Shown here one piece after another: positions 11,521 to 20,526 of a stretch of DNA of 64,000 nucleotides. Positions within the stretch are counted from its first letter, which is position 1. Each line of letters begins with the position of its first letter. The stretch lies in NCBI GenBank assembly GCA_035489015.1, contig DATHKR010000067.1, forward strand, positions 1 to 64,000, read 5' to 3'. The position numbers and the translations under genes were made by a program. This stretch comes from DATFRY01 sp035489015 (GTDB lineage Bacteria; Myxococcota_A; Polyangia; Haliangiales; Haliangiaceae). The notes below the pieces were generated by a model. The model was not told the origin of the DNA, made no database searches, and worked only from the letters and a program-made list of their open reading frames with translations.

Positions 11521-13424
11521 CCACGCGAGCGGTAGAGCGGCGAGCGCCCGACCGCCGCCGGCGCCGCGGCCGGCTTCCAGCGCCCGTCGACCGCCTCGAG
11601 CACCGCCAGCGCCGATTCGACCCGGTTGAACGGCGGCATGATGTACGCGCCCGCCACCCGCTCGGCGACCGAGGCCAGCGCCTCCCGCGCGATCCGGACC
11701 CCCTCGGCGCGCGCCTCGGCGCCGGATCCGACCCGCGCCATTCGCTCGCGGTAGGCCAGCGGGATCTGCATGCCGGGCACCTCGTTGTGAAGGAACTCGG
11801 CGTTGCGGTGCGACGCGAGCGGCAGGAGCCCGACCATGACCGGCAGCTCGAACTCGGCCACCTGGTCGAGGAAGCTCGACAGCTGATCCGGGTCGTAGAC
11901 CGGCTGGGTCATGATGAGCTCGGCCCCCGCCGCGCGCTTGGCCTCGATCCGGCGCAGCTCGCGATCGCGGTCGACCGCGCCCGGCTCGGCGCCCGCCGCC
12001 AGCACGAACGAGGTGTGCCCGCCGGCCTCCTTGCCGCTCGGATCGATCCCGGCGTTGAGCCCGGCCGCGATCTCGATCAGCCCGACCGAGTCGACGTCGT
12101 AGACCGGCGTCGCGAACGGGTAGTCGCCCATCTTGGGCGGATCGCCGGTGATGATGACCAGGTCGCGCAGGCCGAGCGCGTGCGCGCCGAGCAGGTGGGC
12201 GACCAGCCCGAGGTAGTTCCGGTCGCGGCAGCAGACGTGCAGGATCGGCTCGACGCCGGTCTGCGCCGCCGCCAGCGCGCAGAAGGCGAGGTTGCTCATG
12301 CGCGCGGTGGCGCGCGGCCCGTCGGCGATGTTGATGACGTCGACCCCGTGCTCGACCAGCTGGCGGACCTTGTCCATGACCGAGTCCGGCTCGGTCCCGG
12401 TCGGCGAGGTCAGCTCGATCGACACCGCGAACTCGCCGGCGGCCAGGCGCGCGCCCAGCCGGCTGCGCCGGGCCAGCGGGACCACCGCGGTGCGCGGCTC
12501 GGCCTGGGCCGGCTCCTTGACCGCGCTCTCCACCCGCGTGGCCGGCAGGCTGGCGCCGATCATCCTGACCGCGCCCAGCATCGCGCGGGTGTGGGCCGGG
12601 GTGGTGCCGCAGCACCCGCCGATCAGGTTCACCCCCGACTTGAGCAATCGCCGGGCAAAGACCCCGAAGTGCTCTGGATTCGCGACGTAGATGGTGCGCG
12701 CATCCACCATGGTCGGCAGGCCCGCGTTGGGCTGGATCGACACCGGCGCGCCCTGGCCGACCATCTGGCTGCCGACCTCGTAGAGCTCGTTGGGCCCGCC
12801 GCCGCAGTTGGCCCCGACCACGTGAGCCCCGGCCGCGACCAGCCGGCGGGCGACCTCGGCCGGGGACAGCGCGCCCTCGACCTGACCGCTCGAGTCGAAC
12901 ACCATCTGCGCCACCACCGGCAGCTCCGGCGCCGCGATCCGCCACGCGGACAGCGCCGTCTCCATCTCCAGGAACGACGCGAACGTCTCGAGGAGGATGA
13001 GGTCGACCCCGGCCTGGCGCAGGATCGCGATCTGCTCGGCCAGCGCCTGGCGGCCCAGCTGGCGCTCGCTCTGGGTGGCGACCGAGAACTTGATGCCGGT
13101 CGGACCGACCGCGCCGGCCACATAGGCCCGCCCACGTGCCACCTCGCGCGCCAGCCGGACCCCCGCCTGGTTGATGTCGAGCACCTGATCGCCGTAGCCG
13201 TGGCGCGCCAGCGCCATGCGGTTGGCGCCGAACGTGTTCGACTCGATGATGTCGGCGCCGGCCTCGAGATAGTCGCGGTGCGCGCGGGTGATGAGCTCCG
13301 GCTGCGACACGTTGAGCTCGTCGTAGCAGCGGGTCAGGAACACGCCGCGCTCGTAAAGGAGCGAGCCCATCGCCCCGTCGAACAGGAGCGGGCCGGCCGA
13401 CAGCGACTCGAGGAACGGCTTCAC
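11517..13424 (-). CDS. bifunctional homocysteine S-methyltransferase / methylenetetrahydrofolate reductase
   Basis: A two-domain protein of 635 residues resembling Bacillus YitJ. The N-terminal homocysteine methyltransferase domain (about 1-300) has the zinc cysteines GANCGGG (about 204) and GGCCGTTPAHT (about 270). The C-terminal MTHFR domain (about 320-610) has the strand SIELTSPTG, LVIITGDPPKMGDYP and LIMTQPVYDP. It could make 5-methyl-THF and methylate homocysteine, but lacks the cobalamin and activation domains of MetH. The start is GTG 13424, four bases inside the upstream hydrolase gene (GTGA); extension further upstream would run through that gene. Confidence 0.9.
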   Translation of the reverse strand: MKPFLESLSAGPLLFDGAMGSLLYERGVFLTRCYDELNVSQPELITRAHRDYLEAGADIIESNTFGANRMALARHGYGDQVLDINQAGVRLAREVARGRAYVAGAVGPTGIKFSVATQSERQLGRQALAEQIAILRQAGVDLILLETFASFLEMETALSAWRIAAPELPVVAQMVFDSSGQVEGALSPAEVARRLVAAGAHVVGANCGGGPNELYEVGSQMVGQGAPVSIQPNAGLPTMVDARTIYVANPEHFGVFARRLLKSGVNLIGGCCGTTPAHTRAMLGAVRMIGASLPATRVESAVKEPAQAEPRTAVVPLARRSRLGARLAAGEFAVSIELTSPTGTEPDSVMDKVRQLVEHGVDVINIADGPRATARMSNLAFCALAAAQTGVEPILHVCCRDRNYLGLVAHLLGAHALGLRDLVIITGDPPKMGDYPFATPVYDVDSVGLIEIAAGLNAGIDPSGKEAGGHTSFVLAAGAEPGAVDRDRELRRIEAKRAAGAELIMTQPVYDPDQLSSFLDQVAEFELPVMVGLLPLASHRNAEFLHNEVPGMQIPLAYRERMARVGSGAEARAEGVRIAREALASVAERVAGAYIMPPFNRVESALAVLEAVDGRWKPAAAPAAVGRSPLYRSRG

Positions 13425-14710
13425 GCGGCCAGCCCGATGCGGGAGAGCGCCCGGCGCAGCCCGCGGAACGCGTCGCCGCGGGCCAGCTGGGTCAGGTGAC
13501 CGCCGGGGACCCAGACCAGCGCCGGCTCGCCCCAGTGGCGCCACAGCATCTCGGCCTGCTCCGGCGGCGTGATCCGGTCGCCGCGCGCCGCGGCGACGAA
13601 CAGGCGCTCGCGCGGCAGGCGCACCGGCCGCTCGAGCGGCGCGTGCACCGCGAACGCGTCGTCGAGCAGCTCGGCGGTCACGCCGGCGCGCTCCGCCCGC
13701 CGCCGGGCCGGCGAGCCGGCTCCGTGCGCCCAGAACAGCCGAGACATCGACACCGCCGGGATGATGGCCCCGGCAAAGGCGAGATCGTCGTCGAGCCCGG
13801 CCCAGAGAGCGGTGGTGTAGCCGCCCAGGCTCATCCCGACCGCGCCGATCGCCGGCGCGCCGCGCCCGCGCAGCCAGCCGGCCAGCCCGCGCAGATCGCT
13901 CACCGCCTGGCCGAACGCCTCGTTGGTGCGCACCACGTTGGTGCCGGGGAACAGCGCGCCCGAGCGGAGCCGGGCCGGCGCGCGCTGGCCGTGGAACGGC
14001 AGCTGGAACAGGACCACGTCGAGGCCGATGCGGAGCAGGTACGGCACCGCGAAGGCGCGCTCGTCGAGCCAGGCCCGCCCGGCTCCCCAGCCGTGCAGAC
14101 AGATCAGCACGGGGCGGGCGCTTCCGGCGCCGCGATACAGGCGCGCGCGAGCGGTCAGGTTGGCGGCGTACGACGCGTACTCGTCGAGATAGCCCGGCCA
14201 GGTCGGGCGGAAGCGCGACGGAAACGACAGGTCGACCACGCTGGTCGCGCCGGCCCGCGGCGCCAGGGCGACCTCGGTCACCTCCGGCTCGGGCGGCGGC
14301 GCGAACAGCGCCGGCCCCGCCTCGCGATAGTGGCGGGCCAGCTCGACCAGGCGGGCGCGCGGGTCGCCGGCCACCGCCTCCGGCGACGAGAAGCCCGGCG
14401 TCGAGAACCGGGGCGATGAAAGACCGGGCGATGAGAGACCAGGCGACGAGACGCCAGGCGTCCCGGCGCCGTCGAAGCGAGACGCCGTCGCGCGGGCCAC
14501 CGGCGCGGCCGCGGTCCGTCCGCGCGCGCGCCCGCTCATGGCGCGGCGCATGAATCGCAGCACGCCCTCGTCGACCGCGCCGCCCGCGCGGCTGAGCGCG
14601 CTGTCGAGCGCCCCGCGGGCGCGGTCACCCAGCCCGGTCCGGGGACGCGCGGCGCCGCTGGCGCGCGCCCTGTCCTCGACCGCAGTCACGTCCGGGGTTC
14701 GATTCGGCAC
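13421..14710 (-). CDS. alpha/beta hydrolase with repeat linker
   Basis: A 429-residue alpha/beta-hydrolase. The nucleophile elbow GMSLGG (Ser about 293), LICLHGWGAGR (oxyanion region) and a C-terminal GHL histidine (about 403) are visible. The first 130 residues are low-complexity and include five copies of a 5-residue SSPGL/SSPRF-type repeat coded by a 15-bp tandem repeat. There is no signal peptide. The GTG start at 14710 has TAGCTT 6 nt upstream and no SD. It is the first gene of the hydrolase-methyltransferase-dipeptidase operon. Substrate unknown; carboxylesterase or prolyl-oligopeptidase-like activity is possible. Confidence 0.82.
   Translation of the reverse strand: MPNRTPDVTAVEDRARASGAARPRTGLGDRARGALDSALSRAGGAVDEGVLRFMRRAMSGRARGRTAAAPVARATASRFDGAGTPGVSSPGLSSPGLSSPRFSTPGFSSPEAVAGDPRARLVELARHYREAGPALFAPPPEPEVTEVALAPRAGATSVVDLSFPSRFRPTWPGYLDEYASYAANLTARARLYRGAGSARPVLICLHGWGAGRAWLDERAFAVPYLLRIGLDVVLFQLPFHGQRAPARLRSGALFPGTNVVRTNEAFGQAVSDLRGLAGWLRGRGAPAIGAVGMSLGGYTTALWAGLDDDLAFAGAIIPAVSMSRLFWAHGAGSPARRRAERAGVTAELLDDAFAVHAPLERPVRLPRERLFVAAARGDRITPPEQAEMLWRHWGEPALVWVPGGHLTQLARGDAFRGLRRALSRIGLAA
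14382..14456. repeat. 15-bp tandem repeat, five units, in the hydrolase gene
   Basis: Units start at 14382, 14397, 14412, 14427 and 14442, each beginning GGCG(A/T)(C/T)GA. They are in frame and code the Ser-Pro-rich linker of the alpha/beta hydrolase. Copies differ at several positions, so the array is not freshly expanded. Confidence 0.85.
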
Positions 14711-14716
14711 CCGTCA

Positions 14717-14722
14717 AAGCTA
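14717..14722 (-). promoter_or_regulatory. -10-like hexamer TAGCTT before the hydrolase gene
   Basis: TAGCTT ends 6 nt before GTG 14710. No SD is present. It is part of the window-wide leaderless-type pattern. Confidence 0.3.
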
Positions 14723-14777
14723 CCCCAAGACGGGATGCCCGGGCGCGCGCTGGCGGCGGCGCGCCGCGCGAGGCGGT

Positions 14778-15455
14778 TCAGGACCGTCTTCGTCCGTGCA
14801 CGCCGATGACGTACTCGCGGAAGTCGTTCATGACGACCGACGTGGCGTGCCGGCCGGAGAACGGGTCCTCCCACGGAAGCAGCGCGTCCTCGGGCAGCTC
14901 GACGGTGAGCTCGTACTCCATCAGGGTCGCGCGCTCGCCGAGCGGCAGGAACTGGGCTCGTCCGGCGATGAGGGTGGTGGCGCCCGGCGCGGTGCCCCAC
15001 GACACCGCGTGCTCCGCGTCGCTGTGGCGATAGAAGAGGGTGTAGTGGAGCGCGCCCCGCTGCAGCCGACCGACGAACGAGGCCCGCGTGGCCCGCCCAT
15101 CCGGGGTCCAGCTCGACACCCGCACCGACTCGACGAACGACAGCCAGCGCGGGATCGCGTCCACGTCGCAGAACGCGTCGTAGGCGAGGCGCGCGCTGAT
15201 CGGCAGGCTGGTCGACAGCACCTCGCCGCTGGCCAGCAGGTTGCGCCGCGGCCCCCACTGGCCGATCGCAAAGGCGCGGCCCTGGCCGGTGCCGACCGCG
15301 CGCGGCTCGTCCCCGACGCCGGTCAGATCGTCCAGGTCGACCAGGAGGATCTCCTCGGTCGGATCGATCGGCTCCGGCGCCTCGCTGGCGCGCGCGCGTT
15401 CGTCGCGGCGATCGAACCGATCGTGCATGGATCCGAGTAGCTCCTTGGGACGCAT
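14778..15455 (-). CDS. START/SRPBCC-like ligand-binding protein
   Basis: A 225-residue protein whose second half reads as a helix-grip (SRPBCC, cyclase/dehydrase-type) domain: ISARLAYDAFCDVDAIPRWLSFVESVRV, then alternating strands and a C-terminal long helix. This fold binds hydrophobic ligands or acts as cyclase or chaperone; no activity can be assigned. The N-terminal 60 residues are acidic and probably disordered. ATG 15455 has no strong SD; ATG 15428 (MHDRFDRRD), preceded by GGAG, is an alternative that would remove nine residues. It ends just downstream of the hydrolase operon's start region on the same strand. Confidence 0.72.
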   Translation of the reverse strand: MRPKELLGSMHDRFDRRDERARASEAPEPIDPTEEILLVDLDDLTGVGDEPRAVGTGQGRAFAIGQWGPRRNLLASGEVLSTSLPISARLAYDAFCDVDAIPRWLSFVESVRVSSWTPDGRATRASFVGRLQRGALHYTLFYRHSDAEHAVSWGTAPGATTLIAGRAQFLPLGERATLMEYELTVELPEDALLPWEDPFSGRHATSVVMNDFREYVIGVHGRRRS

Positions 15456-15573
15456 CCTGGGCGGCCGGAGCCGCAGTCACGGGAGCAGCAACCCTCGTGC
15501 CGCTCGCGAGGGATCGAGGTTCAGCGGAGTTAGAAGGGAAGGGGACTCCCCGCGGGGGCTGGCGGAACAGCCG

Positions 15574-15595
15574 ACTGGCCACCGGGCTGGCCAGT
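15574..15595. promoter_or_regulatory. 8-bp inverted repeat in a divergent intergenic region
   Basis: ACTGGCCA and TGGCCAGT flank a 6-nt loop, a perfect 8-bp dyad between the START-like gene and the plus-strand TPR gene. It could be an operator or a hairpin; no T-tract follows. Confidence 0.3.
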
Positions 15596-15660
15596 AGGAC
15601 CCCAGGACCAAGTGCGTCCAGACCCACCGGGGGCTTCCCGGCACGGCGCGGATCCGGTGC

Positions 15661-15666
15661 TACCCT
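15661..15666 (+). promoter_or_regulatory. extended -10-like TGCTACCCT before the TPR gene
   Basis: TACCCT preceded by TGC, ending 8 nt before ATG 15675. No SD is present between it and the start codon. Confidence 0.3.
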
Positions 15667-15674
15667 GTCCGGTC

Positions 15675-16925
15675 ATGCGCGGCGCGGTCGGATCGACGCT
15701 CGTCCTCCTCGCTCTCCTGCCGGCCGGCCTGGCCTCGGCCGGCCCCTTCGGCGGCTTCTCGCGCGACGGCAGCCGCTACCTGGTGGACGAGGCCCGGGTC
15801 TGCGCGCCGGTGGCGGCCGCACGCGGGCTGCCCCGCTGCGAGAAGAAGAGCGCCGACCAGGTGGCCCAGCTCGGCTTCGGCAAGGGCGCGGTCCAGCGCG
15901 GAGCCGGCGCGACCGTCGCGGTGCAGGCGACCGGCACCCGCCTGGTGGTGCGCAGCGCCGACGGCAAGACCGTGCGCGCCCAGTGGGACGCCGGCGATCC
16001 GATCGGCGCGGTGAGCGCGGTGTATCTCAGCGACGGCGGCAAGCTGGTCGCGATCGAATACGCGGCGCGCATCGCCGGCCGCAGCGCGCCGCAGGTGGTG
16101 GTGCTGGCGCTGTCGCCGGCGCCGGCGGCGAGCGGCGCGGCGCCGACCCCGCCGACTCGCACCGCGCCGACCCCGCCGACTCGCACCGCGCCGACCCGAT
16201 CCCCGCCCGGCACGCCCACGCCGCCCGGCGCGCCCGCCACCCCGACCGCCGCCGCGCCGGTTCCGGACGATCCCAGGGTCACCGCGCGCGTCGCCGCCGG
16301 CGACAAGGAGCTGGCCCGCAAGAAGTGGAAGAAGGCGGAGGCGGAGTACCGCGCCGCGCTCGCCGCCGGCGATCACCCGGCCGCCCGCTACGGCCTGGCC
16401 GCCGCCCTCGTCGGACAGAGCCGCGCCGCCGACGCGGTCGCCGAGCTGACCGCGCTGTCCCGCTCGACCCACCCGCAGGCGCCCCGCTGGCTGGTCGAGG
16501 CCCGCGTGGGGACGCAGTTCACCCGCCTGCGCGGCGACGCCGGCTTCCGCCGCGCGGTCGGCATCGATCCGGATCCGGCCCACCAGCCCAGCGCCTACGA
16601 GCGCTTGCTCGGCCTGGGCGGGCACTGGGAGCAGACCGGGACCGCCTGCCAGCAGCCGACCGTGGATCTGCGCCTCGACCGCAAGAGCCAGAAGTTCCAG
16701 CTCGTCATCCGCAACCGCTGCCAGGGCGAAGACGAGACCACGCGACTGTCCGGCACCTGGACCGCCGAGGCGACCGCCATCCTCCGCCTCCGCTTCCCCA
16801 ACGCCGACGGCCCCGAGGAGGGCCTCTCCTGTCAGCTCGACGCGGCGCCGGATCGGTCCGGCGAGGACCGCCTGTCCTGCACCCTCGAGGAGCTCACCTT
16901 CGCGATGCGGGTGGTGCGCCGGTAG
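15675..16925 (+). CDS. secreted TPR-linker protein, function unknown
   Basis: A 416-residue protein with a clear signal peptide (MRGAVGSTLVLLALLPAGLASA, cleavage about 22). A beta-rich N-terminal domain (about 25-155) is followed by a Pro/Thr linker coded by 24-bp repeats (about 156-200), a short TPR-like helical pair (about 208-275, KELARKKWKKAEAEYRAAL) and a C-terminal beta domain with paired Cys (GTACQQP, NRCQG, LSCQL, LSCTL). It probably acts in the periplasm or at the cell surface. The frame is open upstream, but ATG 15675 is chosen because it starts the signal peptide. Not recognised further. Confidence 0.75.
   Translation: MRGAVGSTLVLLALLPAGLASAGPFGGFSRDGSRYLVDEARVCAPVAAARGLPRCEKKSADQVAQLGFGKGAVQRGAGATVAVQATGTRLVVRSADGKTVRAQWDAGDPIGAVSAVYLSDGGKLVAIEYAARIAGRSAPQVVVLALSPAPAASGAAPTPPTRTAPTPPTRTAPTRSPPGTPTPPGAPATPTAAAPVPDDPRVTARVAAGDKELARKKWKKAEAEYRAALAAGDHPAARYGLAAALVGQSRAADAVAELTALSRSTHPQAPRWLVEARVGTQFTRLRGDAGFRRAVGIDPDPAHQPSAYERLLGLGGHWEQTGTACQQPTVDLRLDRKSQKFQLVIRNRCQGEDETTRLSGTWTAEATAILRLRFPNADGPEEGLSCQLDAAPDRSGEDRLSCTLEELTFAMRVVRR
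16141..16194 (+). repeat. 24-bp tandem repeat coding a Pro-Thr linker
   Basis: A 24-bp unit beginning CGCCGACCCC occurs at 16141 and 16165, followed by a partial third copy, coding PTPPTRTA. It is in frame in the linker of the preceding CDS. Confidence 0.8.
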
Positions 16926-16942
16926 CGGATCGCCAGCCGTCG

Positions 16943-17485
16943 CTAGAAGAAGCCCCAGCGCCAGGTGATCCGCACGCCGACCGAGACGAACGCGCTGTCG
17001 TCGAGGAACGACTGCAGCCGGGCAAACGGGCCGTACGACAGCCCGCGGCGGGACAGGATGTCGAGCCCGACCCCGATCTCGCCGACCGGGTGCACCTCCG
17101 CATCCACGCCCTCGCCGCCGATCGCGACCGCGCCGGCTCCGAGGTGGACGTAGGGCACGTACTTGAGGACGTCGACCACGTAGGTCAGCCCGACGATGCC
17201 CTGGCCGGCGGCGATGGCGCCCTCGCCGTCGCTGCCGCGGTAGATCGACCCGGCCGCCGACGCGCGCAGCCAGAACGCGTCGCTGAGCCCGCGCTCGTAC
17301 TCGCCGCCCAGCGCGGCCCCGGCGCCACCGTGGTCGGGGATGGTGAAGGTGGCGAAGCCGAGCCCGACCGACAGCGCCGACTCTCCCTCGTCGCCGGAGG
17401 CGGGACGGGCGCCGATCAGCGCGAGGGCGAGCGGCGCGACGAGGGCGAGCCGACCGGCGCGCAACATCGGGGGAAAATAGTGCAT
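16943..17485 (-). CDS. small outer-membrane beta-barrel protein
   Basis: A 180-residue protein with an N-terminal signal peptide (MLRAGRLALVAPLALALIGARPASG) followed by alternating amphipathic strands (SVGLGFATFTI, EVHPVGEIGVGLDI, AFVSVGVRITWRWGFF). The final residue is Phe, the usual BAM-recognition signature of outer-membrane barrels, so an eight-stranded OmpA/OmpW-like barrel is likely. The start is uncertain between ATG 17485 and ATG 17467; both leave the signal peptide intact and neither has a clear SD. It is divergent from the YfgM-like gene and converges with the TPR gene 17 bp away. Confidence 0.72.
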   Translation of the reverse strand: MHYFPPMLRAGRLALVAPLALALIGARPASGDEGESALSVGLGFATFTIPDHGGAGAALGGEYERGLSDAFWLRASAAGSIYRGSDGEGAIAAGQGIVGLTYVVDVLKYVPYVHLGAGAVAIGGEGVDAEVHPVGEIGVGLDILSRRGLSYGPFARLQSFLDDSAFVSVGVRITWRWGFF

Positions 17486-17576
17486 GTCGACCCGGGCGGG
17501 AACCGCCCCGGGCGGCGCAATATGCCGGTCGATCGCCCCGTCTCGGGGCAACCGACGGCGCTGACCGGCGGTCGAA

Positions 17577-17606
17577 TTGACACCCAGAAACGGCGGGTGC
17601 TAACAC
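17577..17606 (+). promoter_or_regulatory. sigma70-like promoter of the yfgM-bamB pair
   Basis: A perfect TTGACA (17577-17582), an 18-nt spacer and TAACAC (17601-17606). The inferred transcript starts near 17613, leaving a leader of about 29 nt that contains the GAGG ribosome-binding site. Confidence 0.5.
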
Positions 17607-17641
17607 CCCGCCCCTGGGATCGCAGCCCGGCGAGGTCATCC

Positions 17642-18529
17642 GTGTCTCCCAAGAACAAAGGCAAGTTCGGCAAGTCCAAGGTCTCCACGGTTTCGGAGAC
17701 GGACGAGTTCATCTCCGGCGTCGACCGCATCGTGCAGGCGCTCAAGCCTCACGCCACCAAGCTCGCGGTCTTGCTCGGCGTCGTGGTGGTCGTGGTGATC
17801 GGCTACACCACATGGAGCTGGTGGCAGCAGCGCAACCTGATCCACGCGACGGAGCTCTACTCGCGAGCGGTGACGCTCAACCACGTGCCCGTGCGCGCGC
17901 CGGAGCCGACGCCGGCGCCCGACGGCGGCAAGGCCGCGGCGGCCGGCAAGGACAAGAAGAAGGGCGCCAAGCCGGTCGAGGCAAAGCCAGCCGAGGAGCC
18001 GGAGCTCGATTCGCGCGGCATCCCCACCAAGTTCGCCAGCGCCGAGCAGCGCGCCAGCGCGGTCCTGGCCGCGCTCGAGGAGCTCGAGGCCGACTACGAC
18101 TCGACCCCGGTCGCCCAGCACGGCCGGCTCCTCGCGGCCGAGGCGCTCTACCAGCTCGGCCGCTACAGCGAGGCGGCCGAGAAGTTCGGCAAGTACGCCG
18201 ACGGCGGCGGACCCGAGGATCTGGTCCTCAGCGCGCGCGAGGGCCTGGGGTACTCGCTCGAGGCGATGGCGATGGCCGAGAAGGACGCCAAGGCGCGCCA
18301 GGCAGGGCTCGAGCGCACGCTCAAGGCGTTCGGCGAGATGCAGCCGCAGGCCGACGGCCCGCGCCACGACCTGGCGCTCTACCACCAGGCGCGCATCCTG
18401 GCCGAGCTCGGCCGCAAGGATCAGGCCCGCAAGACCCTCGAGCAGGTGCTGGCCGATCATCCGGGCTCCAACCTGAAGCAGGACATCGAGATGCGGCTGC
18501 CCGCCCTGCGCGGGGCACCCGCGAAGTGA
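17642..18529 (+). CDS. YfgM-like membrane-anchored TPR protein
   Basis: A 295-residue protein: a short basic cytoplasmic tail, one transmembrane helix (about 42-60, LAVLLGVVVVVVIGYTTW), an Ala/Lys/Pro linker (about 85-120) and a periplasmic TPR region (about 130-285). Gene order matches E. coli yfgM-bamB, where YfgM links the Sec translocon to periplasmic chaperones. The start is GTG 17642, with GAGG 6 nt upstream; the frame is open far upstream but without family similarity. The next gene begins 11 nt downstream, so this is a two-gene operon. The family assignment rests on architecture and synteny. Confidence 0.78.
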   Translation: MSPKNKGKFGKSKVSTVSETDEFISGVDRIVQALKPHATKLAVLLGVVVVVVIGYTTWSWWQQRNLIHATELYSRAVTLNHVPVRAPEPTPAPDGGKAAAAGKDKKKGAKPVEAKPAEEPELDSRGIPTKFASAEQRASAVLAALEELEADYDSTPVAQHGRLLAAEALYQLGRYSEAAEKFGKYADGGGPEDLVLSAREGLGYSLEAMAMAEKDAKARQAGLERTLKAFGEMQPQADGPRHDLALYHQARILAELGRKDQARKTLEQVLADHPGSNLKQDIEMRLPALRGAPAK

Positions 18530-18540
18530 GGGCGGAGCGA

Positions 18541-19710
<1,170 letters not shown>

Positions 19711-19752
19711 TCGAGCGACGCGCCGAGGGCGGGGCTTGAAGCCTCGCCCGCC

Positions 19753-20403
19753 TCAGTGGACCGGGGTGACCTCGTGCCGCTCGATGCGGCGCACCAGCTC
19801 GCGGAGCCGGCGCATGCCGCCGATGTCGCGGCAGCGGAACTCGACCCCGACACCCTCGTGACCGGGGGTGTCGCGCCGCCACGCTACTCGGCCCTCGATC
19901 GCCTGCGGGGTGTTGGCGCCCGGCGGGCGCAGCTCGATGACCACCGAGGTTCCCTGGGCCGGCTGCTCGAGCGTGCGCAGGAACGCGCCGCCGATCCCGA
20001 TGTCGTCGACCAGGCTGTCGTACCGCTCGGTCTGCTGCGGCACTCGCCAGTCGACTCGCAGCTCGATCGGTAGTCGACGGTGCCGGCGCTTGCCGGCCGC
20101 GCCGCTCGCCTCGCCGCGCGCCAGCGCGAGCAGATGGTCGCGCCGCCCCGCCTCGGTGGGCAGAAACTCGATGAACAGGCCGGCGCGGACGTGGTCGTTG
20201 CGCCGACCGCGCTGCCGCTCGCTCACCGCGCCGCGCAGGAGCAGGTGGTCGCGCAACTCGGACAGCCGGACATCCACCAGCACCGGTTGACCCGGCTCGA
20301 TGATCCGACGCGTGGGCAGAAACAATCCACCGAACTCGCGATCGTCGAGGTGACGGGCGAGCAGATCTGCCCCGCTGCGAAAGCGTGCCAATAGCAGGCG
20401 CAT
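19753..20403 (-). CDS. PilZ-domain protein
   Basis: A 216-residue protein. The C-terminal half (about 105-216) is a PilZ-like domain with the Arg motif RRHRRLPIELRVDW and the strand DDIGIGGAFLRT. The second PilZ element is normally (D/N)xSxxG; here the Ser is Gly, so cyclic-di-GMP binding is likely but not certain. The N-terminal half (LFLPTRRIIEPGQPVLVDVRL) looks like a second, degenerate PilZ-type barrel. ATG 20403 lies just after a small hairpin. A twin palindromic site 60-93 bp upstream suggests dedicated transcriptional control. It converges with bamB. Confidence 0.75.
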   Translation of the reverse strand: MRLLLARFRSGADLLARHLDDREFGGLFLPTRRIIEPGQPVLVDVRLSELRDHLLLRGAVSERQRGRRNDHVRAGLFIEFLPTEAGRRDHLLALARGEASGAAGKRRHRRLPIELRVDWRVPQQTERYDSLVDDIGIGGAFLRTLEQPAQGTSVVIELRPPGANTPQAIEGRVAWRRDTPGHEGVGVEFRCRDIGGMRRLRELVRRIERHEVTPVH

Positions 20404-20406
20404 TGC

Positions 20407-20420
20407 AGGGGTGATCCCCT
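20407..20420 (-). promoter_or_regulatory. small hairpin in front of the PilZ start
   Basis: AGGGG and CCCCT pair around a 4-nt loop, ending 3-4 nt before ATG 20403 on the minus strand. The AGGGG arm is the only SD-like sequence, so the hairpin could mask ribosome binding. Short, hence tentative. Confidence 0.25.
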
Positions 20421-20463
20421 CTTAGCAGAGGCAACCAGGCCATGCAACCGAACGTTTTTCACA

Positions 20464-20496
20464 GCGGTTTACCGCGCACATTCTGCGGTAAACCGC
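20464..20496. promoter_or_regulatory. twin palindromic operator GCGGTWWACCGC x2
   Basis: Two 12-bp dyads, GCGGTTTACCGC (20464-20475) and GCGGTAAACCGC (20485-20496), lie 21 bp apart centre to centre, two helical turns. Together they also form a perfect 12-bp inverted repeat with a 9-nt loop. They lie upstream of the PilZ gene and just after the end of the membrane-protein gene. Tandem binding of a dimeric regulator is inferred; a U-less terminator is the alternative. Confidence 0.55.
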
Positions 20497-20526
20497 CGTG
20501 AAGGTCAGGCTCGCGTCAGCGCGGAG

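Noticed and set aside
11787..13499. 570-codon plus-strand open frame opposite the methyltransferase/MTHFR gene
   Set aside because: Lies wholly antisense to a gene with clear zinc and MTHFR motifs; the product is Arg/Gly/Asp/His-rich with no domain.
15497..17641. N-terminal 715-codon extension of the YfgM-like gene
   Set aside because: Open by chance in high-GC DNA across a TPR gene and an antisense barrel gene; GTG 17642 with SD and promoter is the natural start.
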